A DNA stretch of 5,935 nt from Eggerthellaceae bacterium (GTDB lineage Bacteria > Actinomycetota > Coriobacteriia > Coriobacteriales > Eggerthellaceae), in the NCBI GenBank assembly GCA_003452695.1, contig DMNP01000030.1, positions 1 to 5,935 on the forward strand. Direction: 5' to 3'. Of this stretch, positions 1 to 5,914 are shown in pieces (within the stretch, counting starts at the first letter, position 1; each line of letters opens with the position of its first letter). A model generated the notes under the pieces. It was given only the letters and a program-made list of their open reading frames with translations. It made no database searches and had not been told where the DNA came from. Position numbers and translations under genes: made by a program.

Positions 1-2032
1 CGGCGGGCTCGTCAGCGCCAGCGGTGGCGGGCGCGGCAGTGGCAGGCGCGGTGGACTCGGCGGGCGCGGCGGCACCTGCGGGCTCGCCAGCGCCTGCGGA
101 CTCGGGGGCACCTGCGGGCTCGTCAACGCCTGCGGGCGCGGTGCGCGCGGGCTTCGCCAGCATGATGGGGCTGATGGGCGCGCGGGGCGGGTCGTCGGTT
201 ATGTACCACACGCCATGGTCGGCCGTGACGATAATCGTGGCCTGGTCGTACAGCCCGAGCGCCTTCAGCTGCGCCAGGTACTCCGCCACCACGTGCATGG
301 AACCTCTCGCCTGGGCCAGCTGGTCGGAATGGTTCGTGCCCACGTCGTGGCCCTGCTCGTCCACCGAATAGGGGAAGTGCGGGCCGAACAGGTGGATGAA
401 GCGAAACGCGCCCGCGCCTTCCACATCGTCGGCCGAAAGGCCGCGCGTGTGCAGAAGGTCCAGGATGGCCGCATCGTCCAGCTCGTACAGCGAATCGCCC
501 AAATCGCCGTCGTGCGCATCGGCTATCATGCGGTTGTTCAGGTTGCTCGTGTAGTACCAGAACGGCTCTTTCAGCAACCATGGCGCCTCGCGGTACAGCG
601 CGCACTGCTCCATTACCAGGAACGTGCGCCACACGTCGATGGGCGCATGGCTTACGGGATGCACGTTCATCGTAAGGTCGGCCGCCGCGCGGTCGGCGGG
701 GTTCGCGAAATCCATCATCAGCGAATCGGAGTACAGGCCCACTGAATAGCCCTGCGCAGCGATATCGCCCAGGAAACGGCTCTTGGCGTACTTATCGCGG
801 CGGTACTCCCCCAGGTCCTGGCCTGGTTTCGGCTTCAGGCCGGTAAGCAGGTTGGGAACGGCGTTGGCCGTGGGGATCATCGTGCCCACGCTGTCGGGGA
901 AATAGGTGAAATCCTCGAAGTCTGCCAGGAAGCCGGGGTCTTGCTGCAGGATGGCCTGCAGCAGCGCCGTGTCGTAGGTGTCCAGCACGAACACGATGAC
1001 GTTGCTTTCGGGCGAAACGGACAGCAGCCCGCCTTGGGTGACGTAGGGCCGCGCGCTGTCCGCCTGGGAGGTCTTGGACGCATCCAGGGCAACGCTGGCC
1101 ACGCCCACGCCCTGCACGACCATGATGGCGCAGGCAAGCGCGCACGCCGCCTTCAGCGAACCATGGAAGTTGAAGCGCAGCAGCGCCAGCGGCACGACGA
1201 TGATAGCCGCCCACACGATGCCCGACACCACCTTGCGCACGATGAAATAGGGCTCGTTCCAGCCCACGTAGCCGCCGTCGGCGGGCATCATGCCCTGGTT
1301 CAGGAACAGCGATTGCACGTATGCGGCCAGCGTTATCAGGAACACCACGCCCAGCGCGTAGTAGAAGGCCCGGCCGCGCACGCACGCCAGCAGCGCTGCC
1401 ACGCCGATGGCAATGGGCACGCAGAACAGCGGCGGCACCCACCACACCACGGGAAGCGGGAACACCAGGCTGTCGCCATTCGCGCCGAAGATTTCCAACG
1501 CGGGCGCTATGAACACGATGAAAGCCATGAACAGACACATGACCAGCGCAAACGAAAAACGTTTGGGCCAGGTAAGGTTACGGGGGGCGCGTGTGTCGGT
1601 GCGCAGGGCGTTTTCGCATTGCAGGCGGCTGGCGGTTTCGCGGGCGCTTTGGCGGCGCGCGGCGGCATCGGGCGCGTGCGGGTCGATGCGCTGCACGGCA
1701 GGCTCCGCCAGCTTGCCTGCATCCTCGTCCACGCCGAGCAGCCGATAGACCAGGTGGCGCGTTCGCCGGAACGCCACGCCCGCCACGGCCGACAGCGCCA
1801 CGGCCACGCCCGCCACGGCCTGGATGGTGTAGGTCATGACCGACGGGTCCACGTAGGCATGCGCCGCCGACGTGGGAACGCACGCCCAGATGCCCGCGAG
1901 CAGCACCACGAACAACGCATGCGCAGACCAGAGCGCCCTGCGCCCGCGCGTGTTGGCATCCCCGGGCGCCCCGCGCCCGCGCATGCACCTTCGCCTGAGC
2001 CGACTCCTATCGGTTCGCAATGGACGCGTCAT
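1..2032 (-). CDS. Membrane-anchored sulfatase/AlkP-superfamily protein, 3' end cut by window edge
   Basis: 677 codons are open from ATG 2032 to the left edge, with no stop. Residues 39-59 form a signal-like hydrophobic stretch ending AHA. A YVDPSVMTYTIQ motif (60-71) leads into a second hydrophobic segment (to ~84). A charged loop (85-157) follows, then about five membrane segments (~159-178, 193-217, 222-243, 266-286, 294-315). The outward catalytic domain starts near 344. Sulfatase-fold hallmarks are the strand VIVFVLDTYD with metal-ligand candidate D351, T388 before AVPNLLTG as likely nucleophile, HLFGPHFPY with H552, and the metal-binding pair D605-H606 in VTADHG. This family hydrolyses sulfate or phosphate esters, or transfers phosphoglycerol/phosphoethanolamine to envelope polymers; substrate cannot be told here. 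From ~629 the domain gives way to Ala/Pro/Gly/Glu-rich repeats. The SD before 2032 is weak (GAGAG); Met17 (1984) is an alternative start. The gene has its own promoter region. Confidence 0.93.
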   Translation of the reverse strand, partial: MTRPLRTDRSRLRRRCMRGRGAPGDANTRGRRALWSAHALFVVLLAGIWACVPTSAAHAYVDPSVMTYTIQAVAGVAVALSAVAGVAFRRTRHLVYRLLGVDEDAGKLAEPAVQRIDPHAPDAAARRQSARETASRLQCENALRTDTRAPRNLTWPKRFSFALVMCLFMAFIVFIAPALEIFGANGDSLVFPLPVVWWVPPLFCVPIAIGVAALLACVRGRAFYYALGVVFLITLAAYVQSLFLNQGMMPADGGYVGWNEPYFIVRKVVSGIVWAAIIVVPLALLRFNFHGSLKAACALACAIMVVQGVGVASVALDASKTSQADSARPYVTQGGLLSVSPESNVIVFVLDTYDTALLQAILQQDPGFLADFEDFTYFPDSVGTMIPTANAVPNLLTGLKPKPGQDLGEYRRDKYAKSRFLGDIAAQGYSVGLYSDSLMMDFANPADRAAADLTMNVHPVSHAPIDVWRTFLVMEQCALYREAPWLLKEPFWYYTSNLNNRMIADAHDGDLGDSLYELDDAAILDLLHTRGLSADDVEGAGAFRFIHLFGPHFPYSVDEQGHDVGTNHSDQLAQARGSMHVVAEYLAQLKALGLYDQATIIVTADHGVWYITDDPPRAPISPIMLAKPARTAPAGVDEPAGAPESAGAGEPAGAAAPAESTAPATAAPATAGADEPA
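71..122 (-). repeat. Imperfect 36-bp repeat encoding Ala/Pro/Gly-rich stretch
   Basis: The 16-mer GGCACCTGCGGGCTCG (plus strand) occurs at 71-86 and again at 107-122, a period of 36 bp or 12 codons. In the reading frame of the sulfatase-like gene it gives two EPAGA-starting units. Related Ala/Pro/Thr/Glu-rich codons continue to the window edge (about 2-148). This looks like a slippage- or recombination-prone linker, and copy number may vary between strains. Confidence 0.75.
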
Positions 2033-2106
2033 GTTCTCTCGGATCCGCTCGACCTTCCCCCTGCGTTGGGCCGCACATGCCGCACATGCCGCCCAAACGA
2101 CGCATA

Positions 2107-2115
2107 AGTATACCA
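2107..2115 (-). promoter_or_regulatory. Extended -10 promoter element of the sulfatase-like gene
   Basis: On the minus strand TGGTATACT fits an extended -10 (TGn followed by TATACT, one mismatch to TATAAT). No -35 hexamer is recognisable at 16-18 bp; that space is occupied by a palindrome (2120-2146). Transcription would start near 2100, giving a leader of about 70 nt before ATG 2032. Confidence 0.55.
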
Positions 2116-2119
2116 GGTG

Positions 2120-2146
2120 AAAGGTTAAGGAGCCTCCTCAACCTTT
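2120..2146. promoter_or_regulatory. Promoter-proximal palindrome 1 (operator or hairpin)
   Basis: Inverted repeat with arms AAAGGTT/AACCTTT and AGGA/TCCT, one internal mismatch (2127 against 2139) and a 3-nt centre (2132-2134). It covers the -35 position of the extended -10 promoter at 2107-2115, so a bound repressor would block the promoter. Read as RNA from the upstream NlpC/P60 gene, it could be a weak terminator, but only three T follow the stem. Its sequence is related to palindrome 2 at 2154-2174. Confidence 0.6.
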
Positions 2147-2153
2147 GGCGCAA

Positions 2154-2174
2154 GATTGGGGAGTCTCCCCAATC
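2154..2174. promoter_or_regulatory. Promoter-proximal palindrome 2 (operator or hairpin)
   Basis: Perfect 9-bp inverted repeat, GATTGGGGA / TCCCCAATC, around a 3-nt centre (2163-2165). Its centre is 31 bp from that of palindrome 1, about three helical turns. On the minus strand only TT follows the stem, so a rho-independent terminator for the NlpC/P60 gene is possible but weak. A regulator-binding site is the reading I prefer. Confidence 0.6.
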
Positions 2175-2299
2175 GTTACAGCTCACACTGCCCGGTTAAT
2201 CCGCCGTCGCCTTCAATAGTCCACGCGCGTGCAAGCTTACCGGCGCCTTCGGCGGGCAGCCGCCTGAATAGTACTGCCAGGTCGCTTTATTCAAAGCCG

Positions 2300-3805
2300 C
2301 TACGGGCAGGGACGACCGATGAACTTCACGCTGGGGTCGCCGGCGCGGTAATAGCGCAGGCCCACGGAGCCCTTGCCGCCGTAGCCGCCGGTGTTCAGGG
2401 CATAGCCGTTGCCCACGTACAGGGCCGCGTGGTCGATGTAGCGCCACTGGCTGGCGTCCTTGCCCGCATAGTCGGTTTCGTAGTAGATGGTGTCGCCGGG
2501 GCGCAGCTTCACCGGCGAGCACGCGCCGTACGCCACGCGCTTGCCCTGGCCTTCCAGCCATTGCGCCTGGCCGGCGGCCGTATAGGCCCAGTACTTGGCA
2601 ACATCGCCGCCGATGGCAAAGATATGGCGGCCCTGCGACGAATCCCAGTAGCAGCGCGACACGAAGGCGCTGCAGTCGCGGTAGCCGGCCGCCATGCGGT
2701 TGGGCTGGCTGTAGACGATAGCGGTGTTCATGTCGGCGAATCCGTTGCGCACCGCCTGGAACGCGGCGGGCGACGTAACTTCCACGAGCATCCTTACCGT
2801 GGCGCCGCCGCATTTTGCCTTTATGTAGCAGCGGCCCGGCGCCCTGCCGACGACCAGGCCCTTCTTGTTCACCCGGGCCACGGCCGCGTTCGAGGACGAC
2901 CACTGCGCCTTGGGGGCCTTCACGCCGGTCAGCGCCACGCCCAGCTGGCTTTTGTGCCCGGCGCAGCTTACGATGGAGCCGGTCATGCGCGTCTCGGCCG
3001 TCCGCTTCAGGGAAAGCTGGCGCAACGTGGCCTTGCACGTGATGGTCTTGCCGAGCACTTTCACCTTTATGCGGTGCGTGCCCGCGCCCATCACGTAGAA
3101 GGTTACCTTGCCCGTGCCCGTCTGCGCTATGCGCGACCAGCCGTTCTTGTTGGAATCGCTTACGTATTCCACGGAGGCGTCCTTGGGCAGGCCCTTCAGC
3201 TTGAAGGTGAAGTTCGCCCAGTTGACGCTGGCCGGGCGGGTTTTCTCCTGGGCGCCCGACAGGTTCTTCAGGCCGACCACTTTTATCTTGAAGGAGGTCG
3301 TTGCCGTTTTCTTCCGCGTGGTTTCAACCCAGTCCTGCGCTTCCTCGTCCCAGGTCTCGTCGGTTTCCTTCCACGATTCCGTGCAGGTTACCTTCACCAG
3401 CCCCGGACGCTTGGCCGTTATGGTGAAACGCCCCTCCTGGCCTTTCAGCGGCTTGAAGTCCACCGCGCCGCTGCCGGATGTGGCCGTGATGCGGATGCGG
3501 TCGTCGGTGGCGTAGTAGTTCGTGGCCAGGTTGCCGATGTCGTAGACCCAGCTTATGCCCTTGGCCTGGATAAATTCGGCGTCGGCTGCCGTGACGTACT
3601 TGTCGACTACGACCGTTTTCTCCGCCGCAGGCTGCAGGTCGAAGGCAGCATGGGCGGTCAGGTCCTGCCGCGCTTCCGGCATTCCCTGCGCCTGCATCTG
3701 CGCCTGCGCCGCTTCCGCCGACTGCACGCCCGCAAATCCGAACGCGCACGCTAGCGCGACGACCAGCATCCACATCCGCGCCTTCATCGAAATCTTCGTG
3801 GTCAT
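2300..3805 (-). CDS. Secreted NlpC/P60-type cell-wall peptidase with Ig-like domains
   Basis: 501 residues. The start is ATG 3805 because a strong GGGGAGGG Shine-Dalgarno sits 4 nt upstream and a clear signal peptide follows: basic 1-10, hydrophobic 11-27, likely cut after SAEA near 32. Residues ~60-178 and ~186-265 read as beta-rich Ig-like modules (for example RFTITAKRPGLVKVTCT). Residues ~266-343 look like a bacterial Ig-like group 2 domain, with WSSSNAAVARVNKKGLVVG. The C-terminal ~344-501 is an NlpC/P60-like papain-fold domain: nucleophile C378 in YRDCSAFVSR, LRPGDTIYYE (434-443), H459 in IDHAALYVGNG, and N471 as possible third residue. The family cleaves stem-peptide bonds such as D-isoGlu-mDAP in peptidoglycan, so an extracellular wall-remodelling role is likely. 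There is no LPXTG or membrane anchor; the Ig-like modules may bind the wall. The several cysteines (141, 257, 281, 326, 332, 385, 429, 500) may form disulfides. The domain could be another NlpC/CHAP superfamily member. Confidence 0.93.
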   Translation of the reverse strand: MTTKISMKARMWMLVVALACAFGFAGVQSAEAAQAQMQAQGMPEARQDLTAHAAFDLQPAAEKTVVVDKYVTAADAEFIQAKGISWVYDIGNLATNYYATDDRIRITATSGSGAVDFKPLKGQEGRFTITAKRPGLVKVTCTESWKETDETWDEEAQDWVETTRKKTATTSFKIKVVGLKNLSGAQEKTRPASVNWANFTFKLKGLPKDASVEYVSDSNKNGWSRIAQTGTGKVTFYVMGAGTHRIKVKVLGKTITCKATLRQLSLKRTAETRMTGSIVSCAGHKSQLGVALTGVKAPKAQWSSSNAAVARVNKKGLVVGRAPGRCYIKAKCGGATVRMLVEVTSPAAFQAVRNGFADMNTAIVYSQPNRMAAGYRDCSAFVSRCYWDSSQGRHIFAIGGDVAKYWAYTAAGQAQWLEGQGKRVAYGACSPVKLRPGDTIYYETDYAGKDASQWRYIDHAALYVGNGYALNTGGYGGKGSVGLRYYRAGDPSVKFIGRPCP

Positions 3806-3809
3806 AACG

Positions 3810-3817
3810 CCCTCCCC
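3810..3817 (-). promoter_or_regulatory. Ribosome binding site of the NlpC/P60 gene
   Basis: GGGGAGGG on the minus strand lies 4 nt before ATG 3805. It decides the start: the frame stays open to 3937, but the upstream codons lack a comparable SD and would place 44 non-signal residues before the signal peptide. Confidence 0.8.
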
Positions 3818-3901
3818 TTCGCATGCGACAACGGGCGACCATGGGAACCGAGGATGTTGCCCGCTTTTCGCGCCCCGCCCTCGCCAGCTGTCGAAGAACA
3901 C

Positions 3902-3907
3902 AGTATA
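3902..3907 (-). promoter_or_regulatory. Candidate -10 box of the NlpC/P60 gene
   Basis: TATACT on the minus strand, the same hexamer as in the -10 of the next gene. TTACCT about 18 bp upstream is a poor -35. Transcription from near 3895 would give a leader of about 90 nt. The box lies in the 150-bp spacer after the AsnB-like gene, in which no convincing terminator hairpin is visible, so read-through from that gene is also possible. Confidence 0.4.
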
Positions 3908-3955
3908 CACGCCGGTGAAGCGCACAGGTAACAGCATCGCATCATTGGGGACGTT

Positions 3956-5530
3956 CTATTCGAAGAACAACTCGTACCAGCGGATGAACAGGTAGATGGC
4001 CCACACATGGCGCCAGAGCAGCGCGGTGTGGCGCGGGAACCACACGGGATGCGCCACACGGGGCTTCTGGCCCAGGAAGGCGTCCAGCAGGGCGCCGATT
4101 TCGTTCACGTTGAAGAACTCGGCCGCGACCTGGCTTTCGAAGGCGCGGCGGATTTCGGCGCTGATGACGGGGTCCTTCAGCCAGCCGTTGATGGGCACGG
4201 GGAAACCGAGCTTCTTGCGATAGGCCACCTCGTGGGGCAGCACGCGGGCGGCGGCGGCTCGCAGGGCCAGCTTGTTGCCGTCGCGTCCGGCCTTGAAACG
4301 CGATGGCATGCGCCGTGCGATGTCGAAGATGCGCAGGTCGCAATAGGGCATGCGGATGTCCAGGCCCGTGCCGCGCACGATGCTGGACGAATTGAACAGG
4401 ATGCTTCCCTCGAAATAGCTGCGCAGGTCCACGTAGAGCATTCGCGCCAGCGGGTCGTAGCCCTCCGAGCCCATCGCACGCTGCTTCATGAAGTCGCGCG
4501 CGGAGCGGTCGGTGTAGAACTGCTTCAGGTAGCGGCGCTGCTCGGCGTCGTTCATGATGTAGGTGGTGCCGTAGTACACCGGGTCGGGACCGAAGTGCGG
4601 ACGCTTCGCGCGGTCGTACACGCCGTAGCCCGCGAAGAACTCGTCGGCGCCTTCGCCCGAGAAGCACAGCGTGGACGTCTTGGCAATCTTCTTGCAGGCG
4701 GCATACAGCGCCAGCCCCGCCACGTCGGCCGACGGCTGTTCGTAGGCGCGCAGGAACTCGTCCACGTTGTCGAAGAAGTCCTGCGCGGTTACTTCTATTG
4801 GCTGGAAGTCGCGGCCCAGGTGCTGCGCGGTGGCGCGGGCGTCGGCTTCCTCGCTGGCCTTCTGGTCGGCATAGGCCACGCAGAAACCGCGGGTGGCGCG
4901 GCTCTTGGCCAGGATGTAGGACGAATCCACGCCGCCCGACAGGAAGCTATCTGGCTGGTCGTCCGCTTCGCAGATGTCGCGCAAGCTGGCGTCCATGGCG
5001 TCGGATATCTCGTCGGCCCATTCGTCCAGCGTCTTCGTGTCGTCGGGCTCGAAGGCCAGGTTGTAGTAGCGCCCCAGGTGAAGGCCCTGGGCGTTCGCAC
5101 GCAGGTACCCGCCCGGCTCTAGCTTGTACACCCCCTTGAACAGCGTGTCTTCGCCCGGTACGTAGGTGAATCCCAGATAGAACTGCACCAGGTCGCGGTT
5201 CAGGCCCAATTGGAAGCCCGGCAGGTCGAACAGGTCCTTTATCTGCGAGGCGAACAACACGCGCCCGTCGGCCTGGGGATAGTAGAAGAACGGCTCGGCG
5301 CCGAGCGGGTCGCGCGCGCAGAACAGCTCGTCGACATCGGAATCGTACAGCGCGAATCCGAACTGGCCGTTTATGTGGGCGCCCATCATGACGCCCCACC
5401 GTTTCCACGCTGCGGCGACAAGCGCGCGCTCGCGTTCGTCGCGCGTGCAGCCCTGCGTGTCTACGCCCAGCTCTGCTGCAAGTTCGACATGATTGCGGAT
5501 AAGCCCCGAATACGCCAATACGTCTATCAT
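3956..5530 (-). CDS. AsnB-like amide synthetase lacking the glutaminase N-terminus
   Basis: 524 residues from ATG 5530 (SD GAAGGTGG 4 nt upstream) to TAG. The C-terminal half is a canonical asparagine-synthetase ATP-pyrophosphatase domain: P-loop FLSGGVDSS (196-204), LCFSGEGADEFFAGY (288-302), GLDIRMPYCD (389-398), and KKLGFPVPINGWL (439-451). It should adenylate a carboxylate and form an amide. The N-terminal half aligns from memory with E. coli AsnB only from the NGEIYNH strand onward (here VLAYSGLIRNH), then GQFGFALYDSDVDELFCARDPLG (55-77). The first ~70 family residues are missing, including Cys2 and RHRGPD, and NGE reads SGL. It therefore cannot hydrolyse glutamine the usual way. The nitrogen donor could be ammonia, a separate amidotransferase or a substrate amine, as in beta-lactam synthetase relatives. 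Neighbours suggest envelope chemistry, for example amidating wall or surface polymer carboxylates; this is inference. The 96 open upstream codons show no family similarity. Confidence 0.92.
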   Translation of the reverse strand: MIDVLAYSGLIRNHVELAAELGVDTQGCTRDERERALVAAAWKRWGVMMGAHINGQFGFALYDSDVDELFCARDPLGAEPFFYYPQADGRVLFASQIKDLFDLPGFQLGLNRDLVQFYLGFTYVPGEDTLFKGVYKLEPGGYLRANAQGLHLGRYYNLAFEPDDTKTLDEWADEISDAMDASLRDICEADDQPDSFLSGGVDSSYILAKSRATRGFCVAYADQKASEEADARATAQHLGRDFQPIEVTAQDFFDNVDEFLRAYEQPSADVAGLALYAACKKIAKTSTLCFSGEGADEFFAGYGVYDRAKRPHFGPDPVYYGTTYIMNDAEQRRYLKQFYTDRSARDFMKQRAMGSEGYDPLARMLYVDLRSYFEGSILFNSSSIVRGTGLDIRMPYCDLRIFDIARRMPSRFKAGRDGNKLALRAAAARVLPHEVAYRKKLGFPVPINGWLKDPVISAEIRRAFESQVAAEFFNVNEIGALLDAFLGQKPRVAHPVWFPRHTALLWRHVWAIYLFIRWYELFFE

Positions 5531-5534
5531 GAAA

Positions 5535-5542
5535 CCACCTTC
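5535..5542 (-). promoter_or_regulatory. Ribosome binding site of the AsnB-like gene
   Basis: GAAGGTGG on the minus strand lies 4 nt before ATG 5530. It supports the short start, and with it the reading that the enzyme naturally begins inside the glutaminase fold. Confidence 0.75.
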
Positions 5543-5564
5543 ACGCCCGAATCCCTTTGTTCGC

Positions 5565-5570
5565 ATTGTA
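5565..5570 (-). promoter_or_regulatory. Candidate -10 box of the AsnB-like gene
   Basis: TACAAT on the minus strand, embedded in GC-rich sequence, would give a leader of about 28 nt. There is no good -35 hexamer at 16-18 bp. The call rests on the single hexamer and its position. Confidence 0.35.
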
Positions 5571-5690
5571 CGCGCCCAAGCTCTGCCGCCGCCCGAAACG
5601 GCCATCTTTAACACAACCGCATCAAAGGGGGCGGGCGCGTCGCCGCCCACAGCCCACGTTCCACGGCCCGGCCGGCGGCGTGGGCGACGA

Positions 5691-5724
5691 GCGTAGGGGC
5701 TCGGGCGGGCGTAGGGGCTCGGGC
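5691..5724. repeat. Two-copy 18-bp tandem repeat
   Basis: GCGTAGGGGCTCGGGC occurs at 5691-5706 and again at 5709-5724, a period of 18 bp with GG between. It lies in non-coding, GC-rich sequence and is probably a slippage product. Confidence 0.8.
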
Positions 5725-5789
5725 CGTCTTTTGCGGACAGGGCCGGCGGCGCGGGCAGGCAGGCGCGGCAACGTTCTGCCGACGTGCCG

Positions 5790-5860
5790 AACCGCGCATA
5801 ACGTGCAATTTGATGCATTTTCGGCCTCGAGCTGCATCAGATTGCGCGGAATGCGCGGTT
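5790..5860. repeat. 28-bp imperfect inverted repeat (copies A and B of a repeat family)
   Basis: The left arm 5790-5817 begins AACCGCGCATAACGTGCAAT and ends TGATGCA. The right arm 5833-5860 is its reverse complement with four mismatches. A 15-nt loop (5818-5832) separates them. Read on the plus strand, the right arm is followed by five T (5859-5863), so the structure resembles a terminator for a plus-strand transcript, but no plus-strand gene precedes it in the window. Copy C at 5915-5935 shows that the arm is a repeated unit rather than a lone hairpin. Confidence 0.8.
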
Positions 5861-5914
5861 TTTCACGGTGCTTAGCGGCGTTTCCCCAGGTAGCGGATTT
5901 CCAGAGAGGTAAAA

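Noticed and set aside
941..2107. Long plus-strand open frame opposite the sulfatase-like gene
   Set aside because: It has a His/Arg/Gln-rich translation with no domain, while the opposite strand encodes clear membrane segments and catalytic motifs.
2251..2264. GC hairpin GGCGG/CCGCC as terminator of the NlpC/P60 gene
   Set aside because: The stem is only 5 bp, competes with an overlapping CGCC/GGCG pairing and is not followed by a T run on the minus strand.
2156..3754. Long plus-strand open frame opposite the NlpC/P60 gene
   Set aside because: It mirrors a well-supported minus-strand gene with signal peptide, domains and SD. Its own translation is composition-driven and has no recognisable motif.
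3944..3951. Half-site TCCCCAAT (minus) resembling half of the palindrome at 2154-2174
   Set aside because: It is eight bases with no symmetrical partner nearby and lies right after a stop codon, so chance is the simplest explanation.
3956..5530. Lasso-peptide cyclase or other RiPP maturation cluster
   Set aside because: No precursor-like small gene, B-type protease or RiPP transporter is visible. The NlpC/P60 neighbour is a secreted wall enzyme, not a leader peptidase.
5531..5818. In-frame N-terminal extension of the AsnB-like gene (96 more codons from an ATG at 5818)
   Set aside because: The extension is Arg/Pro/Ala-rich, shows no glutaminase motif, crosses a tandem repeat and starts inside a repeat unit. 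The ATG at 5530 has a good SD.
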